The notes below the pieces were generated by a model. It had not been told where the DNA came from and made no database searches. It saw only the letters and a list, made by a program, of their open reading frames with translations. From assembly GCA_017443945.1 (NCBI GenBank), contig JAFSXS010000090.1, positions 1-50,076 of the forward strand: a stretch of DNA of 50,076 nucleotides, in the 5' to 3' direction. The position numbers were made by a program, and so were the translations under genes. This stretch comes from Synergistaceae bacterium (GTDB lineage Bacteria > Synergistota > Synergistia > Synergistales > Aminobacteriaceae). Of this stretch, positions 1 through 9,107 are shown piece after piece. Numbering within the stretch: the first letter of the stretch is position 1; every line of letters begins with the position of its first letter.

Positions 1-28
1 ATCCTGAGCCAGGATCAAACTCTCAGTT
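1..28 (-). rRNA. rrs: 16S ribosomal RNA, first ~28 nt only
   Basis: The reverse complement of the first bases contains the near-universal 16S 5' sequence AGAGTTTGATCCTGGCTCAG (the 8F/27F primer site). The gene therefore starts here and runs leftwards out of the window. The mature 5' end is placed a few bases before that motif by analogy with other bacteria. Too little is present for taxonomy. It is preceded by a ~160-nt leader and a strong promoter at 195-222. Confidence 0.95.
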
Positions 29-194
29 ATTTTGTTTGATTTCTAGCTTTATAATCGCAAAACAAAAATTCATATTCTCATCTGTAAATTAGCTCTGTCA
101 ATATACTCGAAATTTGTTATTATTTCGCTCGTCTTGCTTGGTTCCTGACTTCTTCTCTATTGAGCGTCTGTCTCTCTCAAGCGCAACAAGGGAA

Positions 195-222
195 ATTATA
201 CACCCTATTTCTTAGATGTCAA
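195..222 (-). promoter_or_regulatory. rRNA operon promoter
   Basis: On the minus strand there is a consensus -35 TTGACA (217-222), a 16-nt spacer and a consensus -10 TATAAT (195-200). The predicted start near 188 leaves a ~160-nt untranslated leader before the 16S gene. Both hexamers are perfect, as expected of an rrn promoter. A weaker TTGACA-like element lies within the leader. Confidence 0.85.
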
Positions 223-347
223 CACTTTCATAAAAAAATTTTTTGTGCATGTGATAAATTATCGTGAAATATTGTGATTGCCTGTTTTGTGTGATAAAAA
301 ATTTCTTGCAGATATTGATTTTATTGCGTGTTATAATCGTTTTCGAG

Positions 348-1103
348 GTGAGAAAAATTATACTCGTTACAGTTTTGACAGTTGCTCTAAACAGTTCTGC
401 AACAATCGCGCGGACTATCGAGTCAGTCATGAAGCAGACTTATAACAATATTGAATATATAATCGTCGACGGAAACTCACAAGACGACACAGTAAAAATC
501 GCTGAGTCATACCGCGAAAAATTTAATGCTATACCGGGCCGCACTATGAAAATTATCTCTGAGCCTGATTTGGGAATGTATGACGCTCTCAATAAGGGCG
601 CAAGACTCGCAAATGGCGTTATAGTAGGTCAAGTCAACTCCGACGATTTTTACGAGCCTGACGCAGTGAAAACTATGGCAGAATTATACGAGCGCGAAAA
701 ATTTAATGTTGCATGGGGAACTGTCAGAATAAAAACGGGTAAAGGAATCATTATCAAGCACGCGAAATTACCTAAAGGAGGGGGAGGCATGACTACAACC
801 CATTGGCACCACGCTTCGACCTTCTCAGAACGAAAAATTTTACTCGAATATCCTTACATATTAGAAGACTTCTGCGACGATTTCGATTTTATATTACGAT
901 GTTATTGTGAAGGCAAGAAATTAAGCGTTACAGATAAAGTTATCTCAAATTTCAATTTCGGCGGAATGAGCACACAAAAAAGTTTAAGCGAGGTCATAAG
1001 AAGATGGAAAGCTATTTGCAAAATTTATAGGCGTTACGGGTTGAGCAAATTATATTATGTGCAAAGATTTATATATGAATTTACTAAATATTTAATGGCA
1101 TAA
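348..1103 (+). CDS. Glycosyltransferase family 2 (first of a tandem pair)
   Basis: A GT-A fold family-2 glycosyltransferase, expected to transfer a nucleotide-activated sugar at the cytoplasmic face during surface-glycan synthesis. What is seen: an N-terminal beta strand, ALNSSATIARTIESV, then YIIVDGNSQDDT (nucleotide-binding DG motif), SEPDLGMYDALNKG, and a DDF segment standing in for the DXD motif. At about 250 residues it is a compact catalytic domain without membrane helices. The next gene is a diverged copy. The start is uncertain. GTG at 348 is the nearest conventional codon, but it overlaps the only Shine-Dalgarno-like GAGG (345-348), which is spaced 8 nt from an in-frame ATT at 357. 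An upstream ATG at 264 would add an unconserved hydrophobic leader. The donor and acceptor sugars cannot be told. Confidence 0.85.
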   Translation: MRKIILVTVLTVALNSSATIARTIESVMKQTYNNIEYIIVDGNSQDDTVKIAESYREKFNAIPGRTMKIISEPDLGMYDALNKGARLANGVIVGQVNSDDFYEPDAVKTMAELYEREKFNVAWGTVRIKTGKGIIIKHAKLPKGGGGMTTTHWHHASTFSERKILLEYPYILEDFCDDFDFILRCYCEGKKLSVTDKVISNFNFGGMSTQKSLSEVIRRWKAICKIYRRYGLSKLYYVQRFIYEFTKYLMA

Positions 1104-1119
1104 GGAGGAAGATTAAATT

Positions 1120-1854
1120 TTGCTGGTTACAATTTTGACAGTCGCTCTAAATAGTTCAGCAACGATCGCGCGGACAATCGAGTCAGTAATGAATCAGACT
1201 TATAACAATATCGAATATATAATAATTGATGGAAATTCACACGATGACACAGTAAAAATCGCTGAATCTTACCGCGAAAAATTTAATGCAACTCCCGGAC
1301 GAACTATGCAAATTATTTCTGAACCTGATAAGGGAATGTATGACGCTCTCAATAAAGGCGCAAGGCTCGCTAATGGAGTTATCGTCGGACAAATTAACGC
1401 TGATGATTATTACGAACCCGACGCAGTTCAAACTATGGCGGAATTATACGAACGTGAAAAATTTGACTTGGCTTGGGGAAGTATTCGAGTCATTAAGCGT
1501 ACAGGCAACATGATAAAACACGCAAAAAGGGGCTTTTTATGGACTACTTCGCATTGGTGCCACCCGGCGGCGTTTGCTGCAAGAAAAATTTTGCTTGAGT
1601 ACCCCTATCCGTTGACTAATTCACATGATGATTTCGACTTTGCTACACATGTTTATCTTGACGGCAAAAAAATTATTACTCTCGATAAAGTTATCAGCAA
1701 TTTCACTTTCGGGGGCATGAGTACGCAGAAAAGTTTTGCAGACGTTAAGAAGCGCATTAACGAAATTTACGGGATTTACAAGAAATACGGCATGAGCAAA
1801 TTTTATTATCTACATAGATTATTATTTGAGGCGGTTAAATATATTCTCACTTAA
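1120..1854 (+). CDS. Glycosyltransferase family 2 (second of a tandem pair)
   Basis: This is a paralogue of the preceding gene, with the same order of motifs: ALNSSATIARTIESV, YIIIDGNSHDDT, SEPDKGMYDALNKG, a C-terminal DDFDF, then NFTFGGMSTQKS. Long stretches are identical at DNA level, so this is a fairly recent tandem duplication. The copies differ most around residues 125-150, where acceptor specificity may lie. A strong AAGGAGG (1102-1108) precedes the start. It is 11 nt from TTG (used here) and 8 nt from an in-frame ATT at 1117. The 3' end overlaps the convergent YunG-like gene by 8 bp. The role is inferred to be in cell-surface glycan assembly; substrates are unknown. Confidence 0.85.
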   Translation: MLVTILTVALNSSATIARTIESVMNQTYNNIEYIIIDGNSHDDTVKIAESYREKFNATPGRTMQIISEPDKGMYDALNKGARLANGVIVGQINADDYYEPDAVQTMAELYEREKFDLAWGSIRVIKRTGNMIKHAKRGFLWTTSHWCHPAAFAARKILLEYPYPLTNSHDDFDFATHVYLDGKKIITLDKVISNFTFGGMSTQKSFADVKKRINEIYGIYKKYGMSKFYYLHRLLFEAVKYILT

Positions 1855-2281
1855 AATTTTTCGCGAGTTCAGATTTTATATATTCGTAGCGTAATTTTTT
1901 CTCGGTCTTAGCAAAGTGAGTCGCGCGGGATTGTTCCGGATTGTGGGTGTAATCAAGTTCTTCACTGCCAAATTGCTCGCTGGTGAGATCGAAAATTTTT
2001 CCGTCAACGTCGTTATAACAGTGATAATTTCCGCCAGGCCTCAGAATCCCGTAAACTTTCCCGCCAAAAATGTCCTGTGCAAGAAATGCCGTAATCGAAC
2101 ACTGACCAAGCGTTATATTTTCTTCGCTCCAATTTTCCCGAAGTCTAGGCGCACATGAATATTCACACCAAATTTTTAAGAGCGCGTTATATAAATCGCA
2201 GGGAGTCTCTATATTTGCATAGTCGTGATTAATCGCGTGAACGTTTAAAGCATTTTCCCAGCCGTAAAAATTGTATCGCAT
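1847..2281 (-). CDS. YunG-like family protein
   Basis: A 144-residue soluble protein. The middle carries GQCSITAFLAQDIFGG, followed by HCYND and FDLTSEQF. That order (Gly-Gln-Cys, His, Asp-Leu-Thr-x-x-Gln-Phe) resembles the YunG family, whose Cys and His suggest a papain-like or transglutaminase-like fold, though no activity is established. No signal peptide or membrane segment is seen. The start ATG has a GAGG-type ribosome site. It is convergent with, and overlaps by 8 bp, the second glycosyltransferase, and is separated by about 80 nt from the downstream iron operon. Family assignment is moderate; function unknown. Confidence 0.6.
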   Translation of the reverse strand: MRYNFYGWENALNVHAINHDYANIETPCDLYNALLKIWCEYSCAPRLRENWSEENITLGQCSITAFLAQDIFGGKVYGILRPGGNYHCYNDVDGKIFDLTSEQFGSEELDYTHNPEQSRATHFAKTEKKLRYEYIKSELAKNFK

Positions 2282-2364
2282 TCTATAACCTCACATAATT
2301 ATATTTTGACTGCCTCGAACATTTTTATTTTACAATAATATCATGTCCGGGGCGGTCTATAAAT

Positions 2365-3069
2365 TTATTGCCCTCTTAGCTTGAGAGCCTCACCGAAAGT
2401 AGCTGACTGGTCAATATCGTCTATAATTTTCCCGTGTTCGAGAATAATTTTTCTTTGCGCAACGTCGCCGACTTCAGGATCATGAGTAACTATTATAATC
2501 GTAACGCCCTCACTATGAAGCCGCCTAAATAAATCTACTACAATTTTTTCGTTTTCCTCGTCAAGATTTCCGGTTGGTTCGTCGCCCAATAAAATTTTAG
2601 GAGAATTTATTAATGCACGGGCAATACAGACTCTCTGCTGTTCTCCTCCTGAAAGCTGGGCGGGCAAGTGCTTTGCTCTGTCCTTGAGTCCGACTTTCTC
2701 AAGTGCTTCCATTGCTTCTGACTCGTCGGGCATACTGTGATAATATTGTGCGACCATGACATTTTCTAGTGCCGTCAAGTAGCTTATAAGGTGAAATTGT
2801 TGAAAGATTAACCCTATTTTATCGCGCCTAATTCGAGTCAGACTCGCTGCGTTTTCTTTGCTTATGTCGACTCCATCAAGAATAACATTTCCAAGTGAGG
2901 GCGTATCCATGCAGCCGATAATATTAATCATCGTTGTTTTGCCGGATCCTGAAGGCCCCATTATTGAGAGCCAGTCGCCTGCGTTGACGGTTAAATTTAT
3001 ATCTGCTAATGCTTTGAGACTGCCATAAATTTTTGAAACATTTTTTAGCTCTAAAATTTTGCCTGCCAT
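2365..3069 (-). CDS. ABC transporter ATP-binding protein (MacB/LolD type, iron operon)
   Basis: An ABC ATPase of 234 residues with Walker A GPSGSGKT (about 38-45), Q-loop FQQF, signature LSGGEQQRV, Walker B ILLGDEP and H-loop THD. The LFRRLHSEG...VTHDPEV pattern is typical of ATPases that serve FtsX-type permeases (MacB, LolD). It is the last gene of the minus-strand operon and directly follows the two FtsX-like permeases. In Campylobacter and other bacteria this ATPase/permease set accompanies FTR1 and P19. By analogy it energises a step of periplasmic iron handling whose substrate is not settled. Start ATG with GGGAG upstream. Confidence 0.88.
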   Translation of the reverse strand: MAGKILELKNVSKIYGSLKALADINLTVNAGDWLSIMGPSGSGKTTMINIIGCMDTPSLGNVILDGVDISKENAASLTRIRRDKIGLIFQQFHLISYLTALENVMVAQYYHSMPDESEAMEALEKVGLKDRAKHLPAQLSGGEQQRVCIARALINSPKILLGDEPTGNLDEENEKIVVDLFRRLHSEGVTIIIVTHDPEVGDVAQRKIILEHGKIIDDIDQSATFGEALKLRGQ

Positions 3070-3075
3070 AAAAAA

Positions 3076-4281
3076 TTATTCTCCCTTCAAGACTATTGCA
3101 GGATGTATATCCATTACTTTGCGCACAGGAATTATCGAGGCCATTACGGTTATTGCGATAAAAACTATTATGGTAACGGGAATTAACGCCCACTGAAAAT
3201 TTATAGCGCGCCCGAAAACATTTAGACTCACACGCTGGGCAAATTCAAAACCGAGCCAGACTCCTAATGCACCGCCGATAAAACCCAGTAAAACGCCCTC
3301 GCCGAGTAATTCTCCCATGACAAATTTATTTTCTGCGCCGAGAGCCTTTTTTAACGCAATTTCCCGCCGTCGTTCTGCTACCATTGCCATCATAGTTGTA
3401 TATACTGAAATCATAGTTATAATCAGCACAACAACTGTAACAAGCAATACTAACGCCTGCAATTTTCCTAATACTATATCCTGCGATTGAGTAAGCCTTC
3501 TCACTGCACGGGGCTGTAAATCCGGTAAATCATGCTCGATCTTGGCCGAAATAATTTCTAACTCTTTTGCGTCTGCTATTACGCTGCATTCTATAACGTC
3601 AGCCCTGAAAGTATCGCCGATTAAGTCATTTAACATATCAATATCTGCGAAAATAAAGCCCTCTTCAGCTCCTCCAGTTGAGACAATGCCGCATACTGTA
3701 AAAGTTTTATGAAAGTTTTGACGCGCTAAATCACGTTTTTGATTCTCTGCTGCTGAAAGATTCTGTCCTGACGCTTGAGCCTGCTCGCCGTATTTAACGC
3801 CCTGTACCATGAATGAGTCGCCGAGATTCAAATTTAACGTCTCTGCAATCTCATGACCGACCATAACACGCAAATTTTCCCGCGAATTTCCCCAGCTCCC
3901 GTCAATATACCAGAACGGACTGTTTTTTTCTGCCTGCTCTAAATCAGTGCCGGCTATGATGTATGGCTGCTCGTTAATTTTCACTGTCTGATAACGATAT
4001 GGAGCAATCCCGACTAATTTATCTGAGCCGATTAAATTTTTTAACGAGTCAAGAATCCCGCGCGTAATCTTTGAGTCCCCTCTAGGCAAAATAATTAAAT
4101 TCGCTCCGTATGACCTAAATTCGCGCCCTAATTGATCGGGAATATCATAATAAATAGTAACGAGTCCAGATAAAATTGTCGCACCTATCGCAATAGCAAG
4201 CACCGCAATAATTAATCTTGATGCACGGCGAATTAATGAACTTGTTACCATTTTTATATACATTTTCTGTCTATTTGCCAT
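3076..4281 (-). CDS. FtsX-like ABC permease (iron operon, second permease)
   Basis: A 401-residue membrane protein with the MacB/FtsX arrangement. It has one N-terminal transmembrane helix (about 14-40), a large extracytoplasmic domain and three C-terminal helices (about 280-395), ending VMDIHPAIVLKGE, the usual FtsX-family tail. The EIALKKALGA segment, conserved in FtsX-type permeases, precedes TM3. It overlaps the upstream permease gene by 11 bp and is followed after 6 nt by the ATPase, implying translational coupling and one complex. It matches the paired permeases of the FTR1-P19 clusters. It probably forms a heterodimer with its neighbour; the transported or mechanically transduced ligand is unknown. 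Confidence 0.85.
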   Translation of the reverse strand: MANRQKMYIKMVTSSLIRRASRLIIAVLAIAIGATILSGLVTIYYDIPDQLGREFRSYGANLIILPRGDSKITRGILDSLKNLIGSDKLVGIAPYRYQTVKINEQPYIIAGTDLEQAEKNSPFWYIDGSWGNSRENLRVMVGHEIAETLNLNLGDSFMVQGVKYGEQAQASGQNLSAAENQKRDLARQNFHKTFTVCGIVSTGGAEEGFIFADIDMLNDLIGDTFRADVIECSVIADAKELEIISAKIEHDLPDLQPRAVRRLTQSQDIVLGKLQALVLLVTVVVLIITMISVYTTMMAMVAERRREIALKKALGAENKFVMGELLGEGVLLGFIGGALGVWLGFEFAQRVSLNVFGRAINFQWALIPVTIIVFIAITVMASIIPVRKVMDIHPAIVLKGE

Positions 4282-5566
4282 GTAGAACCTCCGTCGGCTT
4301 CAGTGCCATTAAATAACGTATCGCTGGAATGCTGCCGATTAACGTAACGAAAAATAATATTACTGCAACAATTAATATGACCATCCGCGCAATTTCTATA
4401 TATGAGCCGAATACAGTTTGTCCGATAATCTGCGCAAAGCCTATGCCCAGAAAATAACCCAGAATACCGCCTAATAAGCCCGTAATCATTACTTCAACGA
4501 GGACGAGTAAAGCAATTTGCCAGTTATACGCGCCCAAAGCCTTTAAGAGTCCTAATTCCTGACTTCGTTCTATGACACTTGCTGTGATTAAATTCGAGAT
4601 TGCAAGAGCTGAACCTATCGAGCTTAAAATCGTAATCAGAATCATTAATAGAGTCGTCTTGTTTAAAATTGTGCCTTCTGACTCTGCAACCTGTCTGACT
4701 GCTTTTGCGACTCCGTCCCTTATTACTTCTTGAATCTGATGACAAATCGCGCTCACATATGCAGTACAGTACCATGTTTCGTATTCATCAGGTGAAAGAC
4801 TTCGGGGATCCTGCGCGGCCTTGCGTGCTAAATCATTATCGGGCGTAGTGAGTGCAGAGACTTCTATACTTGAAATTTTGCCGTGAAGATTCATTAATTC
4901 CTGCAACGATTCGAGCGGCATTAAAATTTTTTCGTCAGAGTTTCCGCCGTCATTGAAGATAGCTTTTACGCGAAAATTTTTTACGATGCCGTTATTTGTC
5001 AAAGTAATTGCGTCCCCGATGTTAATATTATTTCTTGAGGCGAGCAATTTTCCTATCATTACTGCGTCATTGTCTGACTCGTTGAGCCATTCGCCGGAAA
5101 TTTCCCACCATGTGCGAATAGCTTTCAAGCCCGTATTTAATTCTTCGCCCGTTGATAAAGTCGCGTGCTTCTCCGGCCAAGTTCCGAATAAAGCTGCTTC
5201 ACCGATTACACCCGGACGGCCTTTAACCTGTAAAACTGCGTGTCCTTCCAAGATAGGGGCAAAGTCTAAAATATTGAATCCCCAGAAAATTGACTTGAGC
5301 TTGAAAATATCTTCCTCGTATAAAAATTTGTCGTTGACTCCGAGTCCTGTCAGCCCGTATAAATCGCTCATTAGTGCTGCATCCTTGTGCCTGACCGTTA
5401 TATTTGCGCCGTAAACTTTTAATTCCCGGTTGACCTTATCGCCGACACCTAACATTACATTCATCATAGCAGTAGAGAGCGAGACACCTAATATTACAGT
5501 GAAAGCTATCATCAACATTTTATTTTTCTGACGGATTAGAGTCTTTGTTACCATTCTCCAAAACAT
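4271..5566 (-). CDS. FtsX-like ABC permease (iron operon, first permease)
   Basis: At 431 residues it has the same topology as the next gene: an N-terminal helix (about 13-35), a long periplasmic domain (about 45-295), three C-terminal helices, SQELGLLKALGAY before TM3, and a final LKPTEVLHGK. The periplasmic domain contains two Cys in a CTAYVSAICHQ stretch that could ligand metal or form a disulphide. GGAGG lies 15 nt before this ATG, and an in-frame alternative could sit slightly upstream. It lies between the DUF2318 gene and the second permease and presumably pairs with the latter and the ATPase in the inner membrane. Confidence 0.85.
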   Translation of the reverse strand: MFWRMVTKTLIRQKNKMLMIAFTVILGVSLSTAMMNVMLGVGDKVNRELKVYGANITVRHKDAALMSDLYGLTGLGVNDKFLYEEDIFKLKSIFWGFNILDFAPILEGHAVLQVKGRPGVIGEAALFGTWPEKHATLSTGEELNTGLKAIRTWWEISGEWLNESDNDAVMIGKLLASRNNINIGDAITLTNNGIVKNFRVKAIFNDGGNSDEKILMPLESLQELMNLHGKISSIEVSALTTPDNDLARKAAQDPRSLSPDEYETWYCTAYVSAICHQIQEVIRDGVAKAVRQVAESEGTILNKTTLLMILITILSSIGSALAISNLITASVIERSQELGLLKALGAYNWQIALLVLVEVMITGLLGGILGYFLGIGFAQIIGQTVFGSYIEIARMVILIVAVILFFVTLIGSIPAIRYLMALKPTEVLHGK

Positions 5567-5620
5567 TTTTGTGTATTCATGCCTCCAAATCTATAAAATC
5601 AAAGTCAAAACCTTAAAATT

Positions 5621-6829
5621 TTATCTAAATCTATTTTCGTGAGCCTCTAAAACTTTGACATCTATAAAAATTTTTCCGTCCTTAATCTCATATTCAAACG
5701 GTATCGGATTACAACCGCCCTTAAAACCTATAGTATTCTTATTCATGACGACATCACAACGCTTGCATACGACTTCTTCATCTCCCCGCTCAAAATATCC
5801 CGCAATCCCGCAGATTTCGCACGCGTCAAGTCCGATCCCGTATGCTGTCCCCGCAGGTTTCTTCACCGCAAGAAATCTCACATCATAGCCGTTTGGAGTC
5901 ATATACGAAAATTTATGCAAATGTCCGTCTGAAATATTTTCGAGCTTAATAGAAATTACCCCGTTTGAAATCTCGTAAGGCTCCGGCTGAATCTCTACCG
6001 GCGGTTTATTGTCGTAATAGTGCAGAACTGTAACAGTAAAAATCGCAAGCATTCCAAATATCGCAAGACTCATAGACCAGCGGCGGCAATCTCTTAAACG
6101 CGCTTTTTCTTTGCGGAGTAATGCTTTGTTCGGGAACTCGTGAGACGGCCTTAAATGTGTAATAATAACAAAGACTAACATAATTACAGCCAACGCAAGC
6201 TCACAGAATAAAAACGCGTTCGGGTTCGCATTGTGCCAGATCATAACGTCAAATACTGAAATATTCATGAACGAGTCAGAAATTTTTAACAGCTTCAATT
6301 TTTGCAGAGCCACTACAGCCGACGCAATATATTCAAGTGCAAATATTAGAATCGACAAAATCATGAATAAATAACTCTGACTCGCTGTATTCAAAGATTT
6401 ATGGACTTCATAACCGCCCAGCGTGATTAACAGACATAAAATTATTCCCAGCGTATAACCTAAAGCGCGTAACATTGCATTTGTGCTGATCCCTGCCTCG
6501 CCGAAATAAATAAATTCCCGCGTAAACTGCAATATCGGCGGCAATAAATACATAAACGCAGCAAATATCATTATCGACAGCAATACAAGATTCATGAGCC
6601 AGATAAATTTTTTCCTGATAATAGCTGTCAATCCCGTAAAAATTAAGACACTCACAGATATTAACGCAAGACTTATCACGACTCGCCGGTTAAACGCAAG
6701 CAAAATTAAATTCATGCCCTTAGGATCGTATAATCTCACGCAAAAAACTATAACGCCCGCTATAATTCCCAGCAATGAAGCTAATACAACAAATTTTTTG
6801 CGCGAAAAACTGAATATTACTCCCAACAT
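5621..6829 (-). CDS. DUF2318 Fe-S-containing membrane protein of the FTR1/P19 system
   Basis: A 402-residue integral membrane protein with about nine hydrophobic helices (residues 10-285). It has a C-terminal extracytoplasmic domain with paired cysteines, ACEIC (about 335-340) and CKRC, then a third Cys in GGCNP. This is the DUF2318 Fe-S-like membrane protein that co-occurs with FTR1 and P19 and is thought to take part in electron transfer during iron uptake. Coordinates use ATG 6829, which lacks a ribosome-binding site. An in-frame extension back to ATT at 6880 would add 17 residues that complete a first helix. That codon has GGGAG 9 nt upstream, and an in-frame stop lies just before it. Confidence 0.85.
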   Translation of the reverse strand: MLGVIFSFSRKKFVVLASLLGIIAGVIVFCVRLYDPKGMNLILLAFNRRVVISLALISVSVLIFTGLTAIIRKKFIWLMNLVLLSIMIFAAFMYLLPPILQFTREFIYFGEAGISTNAMLRALGYTLGIILCLLITLGGYEVHKSLNTASQSYLFMILSILIFALEYIASAVVALQKLKLLKISDSFMNISVFDVMIWHNANPNAFLFCELALAVIMLVFVIITHLRPSHEFPNKALLRKEKARLRDCRRWSMSLAIFGMLAIFTVTVLHYYDNKPPVEIQPEPYEISNGVISIKLENISDGHLHKFSYMTPNGYDVRFLAVKKPAGTAYGIGLDACEICGIAGYFERGDEEVVCKRCDVVMNKNTIGFKGGCNPIPFEYEIKDGKIFIDVKVLEAHENRFR

Positions 6830-6974
6830 AAAAGCAAAGGCCGCTAAATGATCAGTAACGGCGACGAGATATTTTAAAATTTTCCCTCACTCCCTCACAA
6901 CACAAAAACGGGAGACTCTGCAATTAAGCAAAGCCCCCTAGATAAAATTTTTACGAATGAAGCCGCGTTATAAA

Positions 6975-7559
6975 TTATTGCAGCTGTTCGCCGGTGTAAT
7001 TCCAATCAAATACTACTGTATGAGTCTTGAAGAACTCTTTTGCGCCTTCTTTAGCTGGTACGCCGGTCTCGTCATCAATGTGAAGTAAATAATCCGTCGG
7101 AGGCTCAATTATAAATTTCAGCTTGTAAGGTCCAACGGGGAGTCCCTTCTTGATATTTGATCCGTAGTGAGGGCCGTCGCTCGCGTTCATGGGCATAAAT
7201 GAACCTGACATTACAACAGTGCCGTCAACTTTTGCGATCTCATACTTAACTGTGAGATATGCCGGCCAAATGTCTTCACCGTTGCCGAAACCGTATTTAA
7301 TTGCGTCTTCAGGCTTCAAATGAATATCTGCTTCCAAATGCAGGTCTGAGTCTTCACGTGATACACCTTTTCCGGCCGGGTACATGTCAACGGGCTGGAA
7401 ATATACCGCTGCTACGTTGTAGGGGCCGACCTGAGTCTCACCGATCGGAATCTCTTCAAAACCTGTTTCACCGGGTTTAACTGGTACTGCTGCTGCTCCG
7501 AAAGCTGCTCCGGCAAATGCAAGAGTGAGCATTAATACAGCGAGAATAAATTTTTTCAT
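6975..7559 (-). CDS. P19-type periplasmic iron-binding protein (Tp34/P19 family)
   Basis: The first ~22 residues form a classic signal peptide (MKK, hydrophobic core, AFG-A). The mature protein contains EADIHL, a Met-rich FMPMN segment and DGPHYG, which correspond to the His/Met metal ligands of the P19/FetP/FtrA family. It ends in the conserved THTVVFDWNYTG tail. In Campylobacter and E. coli these proteins bind copper and iron in the periplasm and hand iron to the FTR1 permease. At 194 residues it is normal length for the family. A strong GGAGGT site precedes ATG. It lies 60 nt downstream of the FTR1 gene in the same operon. Confidence 0.9.
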   Translation of the reverse strand: MKKFILAVLMLTLAFAGAAFGAAAVPVKPGETGFEEIPIGETQVGPYNVAAVYFQPVDMYPAGKGVSREDSDLHLEADIHLKPEDAIKYGFGNGEDIWPAYLTVKYEIAKVDGTVVMSGSFMPMNASDGPHYGSNIKKGLPVGPYKLKFIIEPPTDYLLHIDDETGVPAKEGAKEFFKTHTVVFDWNYTGEQLQ

Positions 7560-7619
7560 GATAATTATTTACCTCCTAGAAAAATTTTTATAAATCTCCC
7601 GCATTAACTATCATACGGG

Positions 7620-8999
7620 TTATTTATCCTGATTCTTTCTCTTCCTGAAAATGTGCGGGATCATTATCCATACTGCCGCGATTACAAGCATTATTTGCGG
7701 AATAAGAGTCTCTGCACGGTCGTAAATGCTCAATATCTCAATTGAGAAACCTTTCATAGCGGGAATTACTGTACGTCCCGTTATAACGTCGGCTTCTGTG
7801 AGCTCAACAACTCCCTTGCCCATAAATGAAATACACATCAGGAATAATAAAACGCTCGTGAACATGAAGAACGCACGCAAAGGCAGTTTCACGCTGAAAT
7901 ATCTAAACGCGACCCATACAGCAACAAGAACAAGAATCCCCGCGCCGATTCCATATGCAATATAAGCCGGGTTGCTCATTCCGCCTGTAAACGCTGCTGA
8001 ATAGAATAATATCAATTCTGCGCCCTCACGCATTACCGCAATGAATGCCGCAAAAATTAATGTCCATTGACTCTTTGAATCTATTGACTGCTGAACTTTG
8101 CCGCTAATATAATTTTCCCACGCGATATTATCAGCTTTCGACAACATCCAATTGCTGACATAAAATAATACTGCCACCGCAAGAAACATCGTCCAGCCCT
8201 CTAATAATTCACGTGCGACTCCGCTTTGTTCGCCCATTAGAGTCTCAAGCAGCCAAGCAAGAATAACGCTCGCTATAATCGCCGCAAATGACCCTAAATA
8301 AACGCCCTTCAGCATGTTCTTATTTCCCGTTTTGATTAAGTACGCAACAATAGCCACGATTACGAGAATTGCCTCGAGTCCTTCACGCACAAGAAGCCCG
8401 AACGCCGTCAAGAATGTAAGCCAGTCTCTATTAACGGGAGCTCGTTTTTCCGTTGAAGCAGGAGCAGGGGTCGGAGTCTCGGCAGGTTTTGCAGGTTCAG
8501 CAGCTACTACAAAATCAGGCTTTGAAACTTGAGTATCACTATATAACGCGAGGCCGAGCGAGTCAGGATCATCAATTTCTACTTTACCGTCTAAGACCAT
8601 TGCGTCCTTATAAACTTTTATCTTGAGATCCTCTATTTGCTGCATCAACAAATTTTTTTCTTTGTCCTGATTGCCTAGTAAAACATGTTTTATGTCTCTA
8701 AATTGCGCCTCTATGTGATTGACTCTTGCCGCCGAAATCGCATACATTACAGTGCTTTCAAAGCCTTGAACCTCGTAATATTTAAAATATGCGTCGTTCA
8801 CGTGATTATAAGCGTCCTTGTATTTATCGGCCTTAACGTCTTCGATAGCTGCGTTAAATTCAAGTGCCATATCAGCAGCAACCCCGCGCCAGTCGTCATA
8901 ACGTTTTTTCTTCTTTGCGGCCTGTGATTCATTCACGCACGAAAAAATTAGCGCACAAATCACAAGCACAAGCATAACAGCTCGTTTATTCCTGAACAA
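7620..8999 (-). CDS. FTR1-family iron permease (FetM/FtrC-like)
   Basis: An inner-membrane iron permease with an N-terminal signal-like helix, a ~150-residue periplasmic helical domain (including an Ala/Pro/Thr-rich linker) and seven membrane helices. The two signature REGxE motifs are present: VREGLEAILVIVAI in TM1 and MREGAELILFYSAAF in TM4. These Glu residues bind Fe3+ in the FTR1/Ftr1p family. It is the first gene of the operon, under the promoter at 9054-9082. Start choice: AAGGAG stands 10 nt before TTG at 8999, whereas a TTG at 9008 lies too close to it. Function assigned with high confidence; the preferred iron chelate cannot be read from sequence. Confidence 0.9.
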   Translation of the reverse strand: MFRNKRAVMLVLVICALIFSCVNESQAAKKKKRYDDWRGVAADMALEFNAAIEDVKADKYKDAYNHVNDAYFKYYEVQGFESTVMYAISAARVNHIEAQFRDIKHVLLGNQDKEKNLLMQQIEDLKIKVYKDAMVLDGKVEIDDPDSLGLALYSDTQVSKPDFVVAAEPAKPAETPTPAPASTEKRAPVNRDWLTFLTAFGLLVREGLEAILVIVAIVAYLIKTGNKNMLKGVYLGSFAAIIASVILAWLLETLMGEQSGVARELLEGWTMFLAVAVLFYVSNWMLSKADNIAWENYISGKVQQSIDSKSQWTLIFAAFIAVMREGAELILFYSAAFTGGMSNPAYIAYGIGAGILVLVAVWVAFRYFSVKLPLRAFFMFTSVLLFLMCISFMGKGVVELTEADVITGRTVIPAMKGFSIEILSIYDRAETLIPQIMLVIAAVWIMIPHIFRKRKNQDK

Positions 9000-9053
9000 A
9001 TGAGTCAATCTCCTTCTGAAAAATTATGTGAGTCAAACTTTATTACGTGAAAA

Positions 9054-9082
9054 ATTTTAGCAGTGTTTATTTTTCCGGTCAA
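9054..9082 (-). promoter_or_regulatory. Promoter of the FTR1-P19 iron operon
   Basis: Minus strand: -35 TTGACC (9077-9082), spacer of 17 nt, -10 TAAAAT (9054-9059). Transcription would start near 9047 and run into the FTR1 gene. No convincing 19-bp Fur-type palindrome was recognised around it, so iron regulation is assumed from function only. Confidence 0.65.
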
Positions 9083-9107
9083 GAGAAAAAGTTAATTGCA
9101 GCAAACT

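Noticed and set aside
9009-9107. Fur box in front of the iron operon
   Set aside because: Searched for a GATAATGATAATCATTATC-like palindrome; only scattered AT-rich half-matches were found.
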